NCBI RefSeq assembly: GCF_001278705.1
Contig: NZ_CP012600.1
Location: 190 to 64,189 of the forward strand
DNA: 64,000 nt
From: Bacillus gobiensis
GTDB lineage: Bacteria > Bacillota > Bacilli > Bacillales > Bacillaceae
Direction: 5' to 3'
The notes beneath the pieces are model-generated. The model made no database searches. It was given only the letters and a program-made list of their open reading frames with translations, and was not told the origin of the DNA. Both the position numbers and the translations under genes were made by a program. Of this stretch, positions 8,375 to 17,263 are shown piece by piece; the first letter of the stretch is position 1, and each line of letters opens with the position of its first letter.

Positions 8375-8740
8375 GTGTCTGATTTTTATTTCCAGGATAG
8401 TATATTCAACATTGTATTTACTATCGTTGTTATTGGGGTTATTTGTGTTTTTGGAATCATAATTTTTACTGCTGTTAAAGGAATTTCCACATGGAATCAC
8501 AACAATCAGCAGCCTAAGTTAACTGTACGAGCTAAAGTGACAGGAAAGAGGACAGAAGTACACGGCGGCTCTGGTGATTCTTCCTCAAGATCTTATAACT
8601 ATGCCACATTTGAAGTGGAGAGCGGGGATAGGATGGAGCTTCAAGTAAAGGCACAACAGTATGCCGAACTTGCGGAAGACGATTCAGGCTCTCTTTCATT
8701 TCAGGGGACTAGATTTTTGCATTTTGAGAGAGATCGATAA
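8375..8740 (+). CDS. DUF2500 family membrane protein
   Basis: 121 residues. One N-terminal transmembrane helix (about residues 10-35) is followed by a beta-rich domain with YNYATFEVESGDRMELQV and a terminal GSLSFQGTRFLHFER, typical of DUF2500. Function unknown. GTG at 8375 was chosen because GGGAGAG is 9 nt before it; ATG at 8366 directly abuts that SD and would add three residues. The ECF-type promoter upstream suggests induction by envelope stress. No gene follows closely in the same direction; repeat array 2 starts right after it. Confidence 0.75.
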   Translation: MSDFYFQDSIFNIVFTIVVIGVICVFGIIIFTAVKGISTWNHNNQQPKLTVRAKVTGKRTEVHGGSGDSSSRSYNYATFEVESGDRMELQVKAQQYAELAEDDSGSLSFQGTRFLHFERDR

Positions 8741-8754
8741 GCAAGTAACTAATC

Positions 8755-8905
8755 TAGAATTGTGCAAATCGAGACGGGTTCTGTGCAAATAAGTCATAAA
8801 ACTGTGCAATTCTAGCAGGCATCTGTGCAATTATGGCATAGAACTGTGCAATACTAGCAAGCATTGTGCATTTAAACTCTGGAACTGTGCAATTAAGTAT
8901 AAATC
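8755..8905. repeat. Intergenic array 2, seven TGTGCA units at a 21-bp period
   Basis: TGTGCA(A) begins at 8761, 8782, 8803, 8824, 8845, 8865 and 8886. The spacing is 21, 21, 21, 21, 20, 21. Sequence between cores is degenerate but often holds an AGTCATAGAAC-like block. It follows the DUF2500 gene and abuts the structured segment at 8902-9110. Confidence 0.88.
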
Positions 8906-9110
8906 ACTTTCGAATAAAGTGAACCTTCAATCAGTAGGGGGTTTTTGCCCGTCCTCCACTGAAACAATCCTAGCTTTTACGGGCAGGCAGACTTCTGAGA
9001 GTGTGAACTAAGTCTTTCGAGGTGGGGGGTCTTACTGACCGTTAATGCGGGATCAATAGCAAGGTGGAATTTCCAGAATCCAATCACACCCCGGTGATCT
9101 GAGAATAAAA
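8902..9110 (+). other. Highly structured non-coding segment, possible RNA or mobile-element remnant
   Basis: A small hairpin CACTTT/AAAGTG (about 8905-8921) comes first. Then TCAGT plus a G-run (8931-8941) can pair with CCTCCACTGA (8953-8962), and the loop holds GCCCGT (8947-8952), which pairs perfectly with ACGGGC (8979-8984). Together these form an H-type pseudoknot. GGTGGGGGGTC near 9020 can pair with GACC near 9037. No open frame of note. Orientation is a guess from the downstream gene. Confidence 0.4.
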
Positions 9111-9139
9111 TATAGAAACATTATGATGAAGGTGATCAC

Positions 9140-10054
9140 ATGTGGGTTGGATTTTTATTAATGGGCGTGGGGATTTCCATCCTGTTTATTTCAGCCAGTA
9201 TAATTGTCAGCTTCCTATTTGTATTGCCTAAAAGTACAGCTTATGAAAAAACCTTTTTGGCAGGTGTGGCCAAAGGAGAAATTAGTAAAGGGGTGTTCAA
9301 TACAATAAAGAAAGAGGAGCTGTTTGTGTACTCCACTCATGGTTATCAGCTCCATGCGATGTATTTTCCAGTCGAGAACAGCAATAAGGCAGTCATCGTC
9401 GCCCATGGCATCAGATGGTCTTTGTTTGGAAGCTATAAGTATGTGAGGCTTTTTCATAGTCTTGGCTACAATGTTTTGCTCTGTGACCTTTGCTGCCACG
9501 GCTTAAGCGGGGGAAAACATATTTCCTATGGGTACTATGAAAAGGATGACTTATCAAAATGGGTAGATGTGCTTGAAGTAAAGCTAGAAGGTGGAGCCAT
9601 CATCGGCATTTTAGGAGAATCGTTGGGAGCTGCTTCAGCTGTTCAGTGTATCAGGCAGGATAGCCGGATTAAGTTTTGCATCGCAGATTCTTCCTTTAGC
9701 GATCTCTCAGAACTGTGCAAATTTCAAATAAAATCAGTGACCAGGCTGCCTATACCTTTGTTTGTCCGTCTGACGAGCCGCCTGATTAAGAAGCGGTACG
9801 GATGGGGAATTGAGGATGTTTCGCCTATCAAGTATCTGGAGAAGGTCAATACGCCGCTGTTAATTTTTCATGGGACGAAAGACAAGCTGATTCCGGCTGA
9901 AATGGCAAAAAAATTGTATGAAAAAGCTGAGGGAGTCAAGAAGCTGATCATGGTTGAAGGAGCTGGCCATGTAAAAGGGTTTAGTCTGAATCCTGAATTG
10001 TATTATCAATCCATAAAAGACTTTTTGAATAATAACATAGAAAACCCTTGCTGA
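9140..10054 (+). CDS. Alpha/beta hydrolase, membrane-anchored YqkD-like
   Basis: 304 residues. An N-terminal hydrophobic anchor (about 3-30) precedes an alpha/beta hydrolase fold with HG near residue 94, nucleophile elbow GESLGA, acid in GTKDKLIP and histidine in GAGHVKG. This resembles the B. subtilis YqkD family of serine hydrolases (about 305 residues); substrate unknown. AAGGTGA precedes the ATG. B. subtilis, as I recall, has the nitroreductase gene yfkO near here, so this gene is a local difference. It converges on yfkN and shares a terminator with it. Confidence 0.8.
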   Translation: MWVGFLLMGVGISILFISASIIVSFLFVLPKSTAYEKTFLAGVAKGEISKGVFNTIKKEELFVYSTHGYQLHAMYFPVENSNKAVIVAHGIRWSLFGSYKYVRLFHSLGYNVLLCDLCCHGLSGGKHISYGYYEKDDLSKWVDVLEVKLEGGAIIGILGESLGAASAVQCIRQDSRIKFCIADSSFSDLSELCKFQIKSVTRLPIPLFVRLTSRLIKKRYGWGIEDVSPIKYLEKVNTPLLIFHGTKDKLIPAEMAKKLYEKAEGVKKLIMVEGAGHVKGFSLNPELYYQSIKDFLNNNIENPC

Positions 10055-10068
10055 GTTCAGCAAGGGTT
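10043..10068. terminator. Bidirectional terminator between the hydrolase and yfkN
   Basis: A 12-bp perfect stem pairs AACCCTTGCTGA (10043-10054) with TCAGCAAGGGTT (10057-10068) around a 2-nt spacer. The hydrolase stop codon lies inside the left arm. T-rich tracts flank both sides. Confidence 0.85.
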
Positions 10069-10077
10069 AAGTTCTTT

Positions 10078-13000
10078 TTACAGCTCTTTTGTTTTGGCCT
10101 GTCTACGTTGATAGAAATACATGACAGCGCCCAGCAGTAACACAGTTATACCAATCGCAAGCATAGTGTACATTGTTGTTGCAGTACTTGGAAGCTGGTT
10201 TCCATTATCTGATGAGTTGTCTGAATTATCATCGCCTAAATTGTCGTCGTTACCAGGGGTGTTATCATTGTCAGAATCGTTATCGTCACCAGGTTTATTT
10301 CCATTCCCTGGATCGTTATCTTTTCCTGGGTCATTTCCATCACCCGGATCATTAGGTTCGTTATCTACTGGCTGCTCAGAATCATCAGGTTTATTAAATA
10401 CCGCATATTCGCTTAAGTGATCGACATATCCGTAAACAACGTCTTCTTCATACATTGATTCAATTTCAGTCAGCTCTTCCTTTTCTCGATTAACAAAATA
10501 GATAGAAGGCTCGGTAGCTTTGTTTGGATCAATGCGGAAGAAAAGACCAACTGGCTCACTAAACTCAGAGATTGTGTCTTTCCCTTGGGTAATTGAGAAA
10601 TCATAAACATTTGTTATTGCTTCATCGATTGGCTCGGTCATACCGATCTTGATCAAGGCTTCTTCGTCTCTCAGTTCAGAAACCGGAACCTCCATGCCGA
10701 TTAAATCATTTCTGATCGTGAAGAATTTCTGATATTCTTTCAAAAACTTCACTTGATCAGCAGTCAGCTTTAATTCAATATTTTTGTCTTTTTCTGTACC
10801 TGTTAAATCAAAGATTACATCATTTGCGTTTTTCACGTAATCTTCAAAGGCAGCATCATCAAATGTCCAAACCCCGTCAGTCTTCTTAGGAATAAGCACT
10901 TCGTTAATTCTGCCTTCTACTTCAGGAGCAACAGTTCCTTTTTGAAGCTTCTCAACAAAAACTTCGTAATCGGAAAAACCAAGCGGTGTTTCTTTTCCTT
11001 CAGTAAAGACGCTATAGCCGTCTCCGCCGCTTGCCATGAAGCTAAGGGTTGCCACTTTATAAGTTTTCTTTTCATCGATTGGTATCAAGTTTCCATTCTT
11101 ATCTTTTACTTGTACATCAAGTAAACGCTGGCCAGGCTCTTTGCTTAATGTATAGGTGAAGCTTGCACCTGCTACTTGAGGGAACATTCCTTTCAGATCA
11201 GTCGATCCAGGCTGTAATGAACTTATTCCATGTTCGAGAGCTTCCTTGACCTGTGCACCTGTAAGCTCTACGACAGAAAGTGTATTGCCAAATGGCATAA
11301 CGGTCAGTACTTCACCAAGGCTGATATCCCCTTTATCAATGCTGGCGCGAATTCCGCCGCCGTTTGTAATGACTAAGTCAGCGCCGCCATTTGCTTTTGC
11401 TTTGTCCAGCATACCGTCAGCAATTAAGTTTCCTAAATTTGTTTCTTTGCGGCGTACGTGATTGCGCTCACCGTCTAGGGCTACATCTGTTTTTCCGACA
11501 GTTTCTGCTTTTAAATTACTCAGAGCAGTTTTAAGCTCATCAAGTTCACCTTTAGCTTCAGTATCTTCAGGAACATTTTCGTCAATTGGGAGTAATTCCA
11601 TGTCGGATTGATCCGTTTTTACGACACCGTTTTTATCAAAAGCAACGTCGACTGTTCCGAGGAATTTTCCCCATTCGTTTGCTTGGACAACGACAGTTGG
11701 TTCTTCGTTTTCAACGACTTTAAGCTCTTCTACCTTCGTGTGAGTATGGCCGCCGACAATTAAGTCAATGCCTTTCACTTTTTCAGCCAGCTCAAGATCA
11801 CGTTCGTAGCCAAGGTGAGAAAGGGCAATGATCTTATTGATTTTTTCATTATCTTGAATTTCTTTTACTGTTTTTTCAGCTGCTGCTGTGGCTTCGTTAA
11901 ATTTGATTGTTGGACCAGGGCTTGAAATAGATGCAGTATCTTCAGTTGTTAAACCAAATACAGCTACTTTTTCACCATTTACATCAAGAAGAATGTAAGG
12001 GTAAATTCCAGGATCTTTCTTTTCACCTGCAGTAAGCGTGGCAGGCTCTCTTAGGAATCCTTTAAGGTCTGGATCCTTTGATACATCAACGTTCGCAGAA
12101 ACAAACGGGAACGTAGGAGCTTCAAACCCGTACGTGTTGTTTGGATCCACCACAGATGAATCGCCTTTAATGAATTGGCTTAATACTTTCGGGCCTTTAT
12201 CAAATTCATGGTTACCGAACGTCATAGCATCATAGCCCATCATATTCATAAACTTCAGATCAGCAAGGCCGTTCCATTTTGTAAAATAAAGATCTCCCGA
12301 GAACACATCGCCGGCGTCAAGAAGAATGCTGTTCTCAGCTTGTGAGCGTACGTCATTTACCTTTGTCAAACGGCGTGCCGCATTATTAACATGGGCATGC
12401 GTATCGTTCGTATGCATGACTGTCAAATCCCACGTATCGTCCTCTTCCGGCGGCGTAGTTGCACCGTCAGAATTCAGCTTATAGACTCCAAGTCCGCTAG
12501 TTTCTGAGTTTTTGACAAAATCTACGTCGTCTGCTTTATCGGCAAACTCTTTGGCCATTAAGGAAGATTCGAATGTAACATTTGCCCCTTTGATAGGTGC
12601 AATTGACCAGTTGTTGTCGGCAGCAGGGTTTAATGTTCCTTTTTCAGTAATGTAATCAATCAATACTTGACGATTTTCAGTCGCCGTTGATAAAACTATT
12701 TTATCGCTTGTTAAGAACGGGAAGTTTGCTCCTCCGGACGCGCGATAGTTGTTCGTTGCGATTAAAAATTCCTGATTTGGATCAACCGCTTTTTCGTTGT
12801 ATTTTAAGTTGGTGATTCTTTCGCCTACCGGCTTTGTGACGTCAATTTGATAAGTCACGCCATCGATGACATCAAAGTTGTAGGATGGAAAATCCGGATT
12901 GATTAATGCCTGTTCATTTGGGCTGTTCGGATCGATTTGGTTAAACTGCTTTGCTGAAGCTTCCAGCCATTGCTTAACCTCAGATCCCTTTAGCTTTACA

Positions 13001-14394
13001 ACATATACTGTATTATCGTAAAGATAAAGGTCACCCACGTTTTTAATGGCAAGATTTCCGGCTTTAATGTTTGTATAATAATCAGCGCCGTTGCGTCCGC
13101 CGGCTTTAAACGGTGCTCCTGCTGACAGGACAGGCAAGTCTTTATATTGTGTGTCCTTCATTTCTTTTTCAGCAAACCATTTTTGTGCATCTGTTACGAT
13201 TTGAATCGATGGATCGTCTTTGACTTGGGCAAAGAAGCTGTTAATGTCGGCTTCTGTTTTTCCGACAGGTGTCCTTACATATTCAAGTGTTTTATTATGT
13301 GTATCAGAAATCGCATCTGTTACGGTTTTATTGCTTGTCGTAACACCTGTGATTGCCTCGATTTTCGCAGAGGAATCAGCAACCGTCCATTTATTGTCAG
13401 ATTTTTTTAGTTTAAGATCAATAACACCAAGGTGGCTGCCCCAGTTTTTCGGCATAACCACAGGGACTCCGTTGATCGTTCCTTTATTTACATCAAATCC
13501 GTTTACTCCGTTAAACTTCGGATCCGGGTATCTCCCGTGTTGGTGACCGGAAACAATGGCGTCAATGCCGTCGACCTTCGAGAGATCGAACACCATGTTT
13601 TCCGAGCCCTCAGGTTGTTCTGTTTTTTCAATTCCTGTATGTGCAAGGGCAACGATAATGTCTGCGCCTTTCGCCTTCATTTCCGGAACAACTTTCTCAG
13701 CAGCTTTTTTAATGTCTTCAGCTTGTACTTTCCCTTGGAGGTTCTGCTTGTCCCAGGTTAAGATTTGGGGAGGAACGAAGCCTGTATAGCCAACCTTAAC
13801 TTTTTGCTCGTTTCCGCTTTTATCCTTAAACGTTTTTTCGACAATTTTGTACGGCTCGTACTTATGCTTGCCGTCCATTGTTAGGACGTTTGCATTTACG
13901 ATAGGATACTTTGCTCCTTTAAGTGTACCTTCAAGGAAGTCCAGGCCGTAGTTAAACTCATGGTTTCCTAGAGTTCCAGCGTCATAGTTTAATTTGTTCA
14001 TTACATCGATAATTGGATGAACGACAGAGCCGTTCTTAATGTCCTCGGACATTTTCTTTACGGCATACTCTCCAAGCGGATTTCCCTGGATGAGATCTCC
14101 ATTGTCGACAAGCAGCGTGTTTGCGTTTTGCGCTCTGTGCTGGGCAATCAGCTCCGCCGTTCTTGCAAGACCGGAAGAAGTAATGGCTTTGTCACTGTAA
14201 TAATCGTAATCCATAATGTACGAGTGAATATCCGACGTCCCCAAAATTTGCATATCGATTTCAGGGCTATTACCAGCGTTTTCTTCTGCATGAACTGAAG
14301 CGATTCCCGGAAGAAAGAAACTAGCAATTAGTGCAAAGCTTACAATGATATGTAGTACTTTTCGCCAACCAAAATGGCCTTTCGTTTTCCCCAC
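10078..14394 (-). CDS. yfkN: Cell-wall-anchored bifunctional nucleotide phosphatase/phosphodiesterase YfkN
   Basis: 1438-residue exported protein with two tandem metallophosphatase/5'-nucleotidase units. The first (from DMQILGTSDIHSY) is of the 2',3'-cyclic nucleotide phosphodiesterase/3'-nucleotidase type. The second (LTVMHTNDTHAH...LLDAGD...TFGNHEFD) is of the 5'-nucleotidase type. It would release phosphate and nucleosides from external nucleotides. An N-terminal signal peptide ends near SVHA. The C-terminus has a Gly/Asp/Asn/Pro-rich spacer, the sortase-like motif LPSTA, a hydrophobic segment and a basic tail (YQRRQAK). GTG at 14394 follows AAAGGTGG; the frame is open to 14421. Length compares with about 1460 in B. 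subtilis. Confidence 0.92.
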   Translation of the reverse strand: MGKTKGHFGWRKVLHIIVSFALIASFFLPGIASVHAEENAGNSPEIDMQILGTSDIHSYIMDYDYYSDKAITSSGLARTAELIAQHRAQNANTLLVDNGDLIQGNPLGEYAVKKMSEDIKNGSVVHPIIDVMNKLNYDAGTLGNHEFNYGLDFLEGTLKGAKYPIVNANVLTMDGKHKYEPYKIVEKTFKDKSGNEQKVKVGYTGFVPPQILTWDKQNLQGKVQAEDIKKAAEKVVPEMKAKGADIIVALAHTGIEKTEQPEGSENMVFDLSKVDGIDAIVSGHQHGRYPDPKFNGVNGFDVNKGTINGVPVVMPKNWGSHLGVIDLKLKKSDNKWTVADSSAKIEAITGVTTSNKTVTDAISDTHNKTLEYVRTPVGKTEADINSFFAQVKDDPSIQIVTDAQKWFAEKEMKDTQYKDLPVLSAGAPFKAGGRNGADYYTNIKAGNLAIKNVGDLYLYDNTVYVVKLKGSEVKQWLEASAKQFNQIDPNSPNEQALINPDFPSYNFDVIDGVTYQIDVTKPVGERITNLKYNEKAVDPNQEFLIATNNYRASGGANFPFLTSDKIVLSTATENRQVLIDYITEKGTLNPAADNNWSIAPIKGANVTFESSLMAKEFADKADDVDFVKNSETSGLGVYKLNSDGATTPPEEDDTWDLTVMHTNDTHAHVNNAARRLTKVNDVRSQAENSILLDAGDVFSGDLYFTKWNGLADLKFMNMMGYDAMTFGNHEFDKGPKVLSQFIKGDSSVVDPNNTYGFEAPTFPFVSANVDVSKDPDLKGFLREPATLTAGEKKDPGIYPYILLDVNGEKVAVFGLTTEDTASISSPGPTIKFNEATAAAEKTVKEIQDNEKINKIIALSHLGYERDLELAEKVKGIDLIVGGHTHTKVEELKVVENEEPTVVVQANEWGKFLGTVDVAFDKNGVVKTDQSDMELLPIDENVPEDTEAKGELDELKTALSNLKAETVGKTDVALDGERNHVRRKETNLGNLIADGMLDKAKANGGADLVITNGGGIRASIDKGDISLGEVLTVMPFGNTLSVVELTGAQVKEALEHGISSLQPGSTDLKGMFPQVAGASFTYTLSKEPGQRLLDVQVKDKNGNLIPIDEKKTYKVATLSFMASGGDGYSVFTEGKETPLGFSDYEVFVEKLQKGTVAPEVEGRINEVLIPKKTDGVWTFDDAAFEDYVKNANDVIFDLTGTEKDKNIELKLTADQVKFLKEYQKFFTIRNDLIGMEVPVSELRDEEALIKIGMTEPIDEAITNVYDFSITQGKDTISEFSEPVGLFFRIDPNKATEPSIYFVNREKEELTEIESMYEEDVVYGYVDHLSEYAVFNKPDDSEQPVDNEPNDPGDGNDPGKDNDPGNGNKPGDDNDSDNDNTPGNDDNLGDDNSDNSSDNGNQLPSTATTMYTMLAIGITVLLLGAVMYFYQRRQAKTKEL

Positions 14395-14433
14395 TATTTT
14401 CCCACCTTTCCAAATTGTCACACAGTATTATTT

Positions 14434-14483
14434 TAAAAATATTTTGTAAACAATTAAAGTTATTTTTATAAAAAACTTGTAAA
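14434..14483 (-). promoter_or_regulatory. PhoP-box-like direct repeat upstream of yfkN
   Basis: On the minus strand, hexamers at an exact 11-bp period read TTTACA (14483-14478), TTTATA (14472-14467), AACTTT (14461-14456), TTTACA (14450-14445) and TTTTTA (14439-14434). TTTACA-like repeats at 11 bp are the PhoP binding pattern. It fits a phosphate-scavenging product and the PhoPR control I recall for B. subtilis yfkN. Confidence 0.6.
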
Positions 14484-14613
14484 AAATGAAAAAACCTTGT
14501 CATATGAATTGACAATGTGCCGTTTTTTGGAGAAAGATAGGGAATTTCGTTCGTTATAATAGGTATTTGGACTTGTCGATTTTATTTTTTATGGGACGAT
14601 TGTTTTCTAGAAT

Positions 14614-14638
14614 GTTTAATTTAAAAAAGTTAGGGAAA
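14614..14638 (+). promoter_or_regulatory. Sigma-B-like promoter of yfkM
   Basis: GTTTAA (14614-14619), a 13-bp spacer, then GGGAAA (14633-14638), against the sigma-B consensus GTTTAA-N12-14-GGGTAT. A second weaker match, GTTTTT/GGGAAT, lies at 14522-14545. YfkM is a general stress protein in B. subtilis. Confidence 0.6.
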
Positions 14639-14676
14639 TTTTCAACTAGACAAAGAACTAGAGGAGGGAAATTCAA

Positions 14677-15192
14677 ATGAGTAAGAAAATTGCAGTCGTG
14701 TTAACCGATTTATTTGAAGATGTAGAGTTTACAGAACCGGCGAAAGCCTTTAAAGAAGCAGGGCATGAATTAACCGTCATTGAGAATGTCAAAGGAAAGT
14801 CTGTGACTGGAAAGCAGGGAGAAGCTTCCGTTACCATTGACGCAGCAATAGATGATGTCAGCCCTTCTGACTTCGATGCTCTCTTGATCCCTGGCGGCTT
14901 TTCCCCCGACCAACTAAGGGCAGACGACAAATTTGTGAGCTTTGCCAAAGCGTTTATGGATGATCGCAAGCCGGTATTTGCGATTTGCCACGGCCCTCAG
15001 TTATTAATTACGGCAAAAGCATTGGATGGCAGAAGCGCCACGGGCTATAAATCCATCCAGGTTGATATGGAATATGCAGGTGTTAACTTCCAGGATAAAG
15101 AGGTTGTTGTTTGCGGAAATCAATTAGTTACAAGCCGTGTTCCGGATGATATCCCTGCGTTTACGAGAGAATCTTTGAAGCTTCTTGCTTAA
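14677..15192 (+). CDS. yfkM: General stress protein 18, PfpI/DJ-1 family
   Basis: 171-residue cytoplasmic protein of the DJ-1/PfpI class I glutamine amidotransferase-like fold. The nucleophile elbow AICHGPQLL holds Cys104, and LLIPGGFSPDQLR carries the conserved PGG. Family members act as proteases, deglycases or glyoxalases in aldehyde and general stress defence; the exact reaction of this one is unknown. GAGGAGGG precedes the ATG. A sigma-B-like promoter lies 40 bp upstream, as expected for a general stress gene. It diverges from yfkN and converges on yfkK. Confidence 0.92.
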   Translation: MSKKIAVVLTDLFEDVEFTEPAKAFKEAGHELTVIENVKGKSVTGKQGEASVTIDAAIDDVSPSDFDALLIPGGFSPDQLRADDKFVSFAKAFMDDRKPVFAICHGPQLLITAKALDGRSATGYKSIQVDMEYAGVNFQDKEVVVCGNQLVTSRVPDDIPAFTRESLKLLA

Positions 15193-15196
15193 GCGA

Positions 15197-15229
15197 AAAA
15201 CTCCCGTGATTTCCATACACGGGAGTTTT
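15197..15229. terminator. Bidirectional terminator between yfkM and yfkK
   Basis: AAAACTCCCGTG (15197-15208) pairs with CACGGGAGTTTT (15218-15229), a 12-bp perfect stem with A and T tracts on either side. Confidence 0.88.
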
Positions 15230-15230
15230 C

Positions 15231-15449
15231 CTATTTTTTTCTTAGTGTAGCTAGCTCTTCAATGATTGCTTGCATTTCACTTGGACTGAAAGAGTCCTTT
15301 TTCATCACCATTTGATGAAGGTCAGTAATATTCTCCAGCTTTTCATCGCTGACATCCTCTACTTTTATTATGCCGACATTCAGCATATTAATCTTTTGGC
15401 TAATCTCTTCAACCATTTGATTCATTTGTTCTGCTTTTTTTTCGGACAA
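15231..15449 (-). CDS. yfkK: DUF1128 family protein YfkK
   Basis: 72 residues, predicted helical and charged ([25 protein letters not shown]), soluble, with no catalytic motif. Matches the small DUF1128 family found next to yfkJ throughout Bacillus. Role unknown. Rich purine SD (AAGGAGGAC) lies upstream on the minus strand. It is divergent from yfkJ and convergent with yfkM. Confidence 0.85.
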   Translation of the reverse strand: MSEKKAEQMNQMVEEISQKINMLNVGIIKVEDVSDEKLENITDLHQMVMKKDSFSPSEMQAIIEELATLRKK

Positions 15450-15625
15450 CTTAAGTCCTCCTTTATGATTGTTTGCCAGTCCAATCCAAGCTAATATTAT
15501 GACTCATTGTTCCAAAAGTTAAGAGGATTTGTCAACCTTTAATAAAAAACTTAGAATGAAATTTGGCGAGAGAAATAAGTTTTCTTTTATATGAAGATGG
15601 GGTAAGACTAAGGGAGGCTAAAGAA

Positions 15626-16096
15626 ATGATTGAAGTTTTATTTATCTGTTTGGGGAATATATGCAGATCCCCTATGGCTGAAGCCGTGTTTCGAGATTTA
15701 GTAAAGAAAAAAGGATTAGAGGGGAAAATAAGCGTCGACTCGGCAGGTACAGGAAGCTGGCATGTTGGCAATCCCCCTCATGAAGGAACTAGTTCTCTTT
15801 TAAAGGAAAAGGGAATAAGTACAGAAGGAATGGCTGCCAGAGTTGTTGAAGAGGAAGATTTAGAAAAATTTGACTACCTGATTGCCATGGATGCTGAAAA
15901 TATCAGTGCTCTTAAGGTAATAGCGCGGTATTCAGGAAATGCTGCAATCTCACGTCTGCTTGATTTAGTCGATGAATCCGAGACGAAGGATGTGCCTGAC
16001 CCTTATTATACCGGCAATTTTGAAGAGGTATACAGCCTTGTTACCCGAGGATGCGAAAAGCTTTTGGATCGAATCGTGAAAGAACACAACTTATAA
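15626..16096 (+). CDS. yfkJ: Low-molecular-weight protein-tyrosine phosphatase YfkJ
   Basis: 156-residue cytoplasmic phosphatase. The P-loop CLGNICRS gives nucleophile Cys8 and Arg14; the general acid is Asp125 in DPYY. It removes phosphate from tyrosine-phosphorylated proteins; B. subtilis YfkJ is a characterised active enzyme linked to stress resistance. AGGGAGG precedes the ATG at 15626; the frame is open from 15563 but the added residues are not family-like. First gene of yfkJ-yfkI-yfkH. Confidence 0.94.
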   Translation: MIEVLFICLGNICRSPMAEAVFRDLVKKKGLEGKISVDSAGTGSWHVGNPPHEGTSSLLKEKGISTEGMAARVVEEEDLEKFDYLIAMDAENISALKVIARYSGNAAISRLLDLVDESETKDVPDPYYTGNFEEVYSLVTRGCEKLLDRIVKEHNL

Positions 16097-16112
16097 AGGG
16101 AGTGGATCGATA

Positions 16113-16445
16113 ATGAAAAATGTGATTTGCAAAAATATGTTGATCGGTGCAACGCTTGGAGCTGTATTATCTCTTTTACATAAGCCGACGAGAAATGCAT
16201 GCGGGGAAAAGGTTTCTGAGGCAAAACGAATGTTTGCCACCTACAGAAAAAATCCAGAGCTTCTGACTGAACAGACAAAACAAAAGCTGGATGAAGTCAA
16301 AGATGCTGCACGAACAGTTTCAGAAAATATCAGTTTTATCAATGGGCAAATTGAAGAGCTTAAGAAGACGACACCGAAAGTGATTGAGCTCATTGAAGAA
16401 ACGAAGGAGCATTTTTCAAAGAATACCCCTAAACGTTTGGAGTGA
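16113..16445 (+). CDS. yfkI: YtxH-domain protein YfkI
   Basis: 110 residues. A short hydrophobic N-terminal segment (MLIGATLGAVLSLL, about residues 9-22) and a long amphipathic helical tail are typical of YtxH/general stress membrane-associated proteins. No enzymatic motif. AGGGAG upstream of the ATG. It lies 16 nt after yfkJ and overlaps yfkH, so the three are co-transcribed and probably co-translated. Confidence 0.85.
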   Translation: MKNVICKNMLIGATLGAVLSLLHKPTRNACGEKVSEAKRMFATYRKNPELLTEQTKQKLDEVKDAARTVSENISFINGQIEELKKTTPKVIELIEETKEHFSKNTPKRLE

Positions 16446-17263
16446 ATGATTTGGATTTTATAAAAGAACTTATTGCGAGATTTATTCAGCATGAAGGGCC
16501 GAGTAAGGCCGCAGAGCTATCTTACTATTTTTTGCTTTCTCTTTTTCCATTTATGATCTTTCTTCTTTCTTTTACAGCGTATCTTCCTCTCAGTCCGCAA
16601 GATGTCTTGGGAGTGATCAAGCAATATGCGCCTGGAGAAGTATCTTCCATGCTTGAGTCGAATGTGACGGAGACGCTTGACAACAGAAACGGCGGGCTGC
16701 TTTCCTTTGGTATTCTTGCAGCCTTGTGGTCTGCATCCAATGGATTAGAAGCAATTGTCAGGTCATTTAATGTTGCCTATGAAGTTGAAGAAAACCGGTC
16801 ATTTATCGTCGTTCGGCTGACCTCGATCATTTTGACTGTAGCGATGGTTTTTACGATCATTATCGCTTTGCTATTGCCGGTTTTCGGCAGGGAAATCGGT
16901 ATGTTTGTTTCAGATTTTATCGGTGCTTCAAGTACGTTTATAACGGTTTGGGAAGCATTGCGATACATCATTAGTATCACGATTCTACTCGTCATTTTTT
17001 CTGCGCTTTATTTCTTTGCGCCGAACAAACGCCTGCACTTCGCTTATGTTTTTCCGGGAGCGATTATCGCAACCGTCGGATGGATCGTTGTAAGTACGCT
17101 GTTTTCTTATTACGTCAGCTCATTTAGCAATTACAGCGCCACTTACGGAAGTATCGGAGGGATTATTGTCCTGATGACTTGGCTGTACCTGAGTGGAATA
17201 ATGATTCTGATTGGCGGAGAAATAAACGCGTTGATCTATAAACGAAAAATTCAGGCTTCATGA
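16442..17263 (+). CDS. yfkH: YihY/BrkB family integral membrane protein YfkH
   Basis: 273 residues with about six transmembrane segments. It carries the family features AAELSYYFLLSLFPFMIFL near the N-terminus and YGSIGGIIVLMTWLYLSG near the C-terminus. The family was once called ribonuclease BN in error; the role is unknown, with transport suspected. The start is GTG at 16442, overlapping the yfkI stop in GTGA; TTG at 16451 has better spacing from GGAG and is a possible alternative. Confidence 0.9.
   Translation: MNDLDFIKELIARFIQHEGPSKAAELSYYFLLSLFPFMIFLLSFTAYLPLSPQDVLGVIKQYAPGEVSSMLESNVTETLDNRNGGLLSFGILAALWSASNGLEAIVRSFNVAYEVEENRSFIVVRLTSIILTVAMVFTIIIALLLPVFGREIGMFVSDFIGASSTFITVWEALRYIISITILLVIFSALYFFAPNKRLHFAYVFPGAIIATVGWIVVSTLFSYYVSSFSNYSATYGSIGGIIVLMTWLYLSGIMILIGGEINALIYKRKIQAS

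Noticed and set aside
10121..13789. A dozen plus-strand ORFs of 60-110 codons
   Set aside because: They lie antisense inside the large yfkN gene, have no SD and low-quality composition; shadows of the true frame.
15270..15494. Plus-strand ORF opposite yfkK
   Set aside because: Antisense of yfkK with poor composition and no SD.
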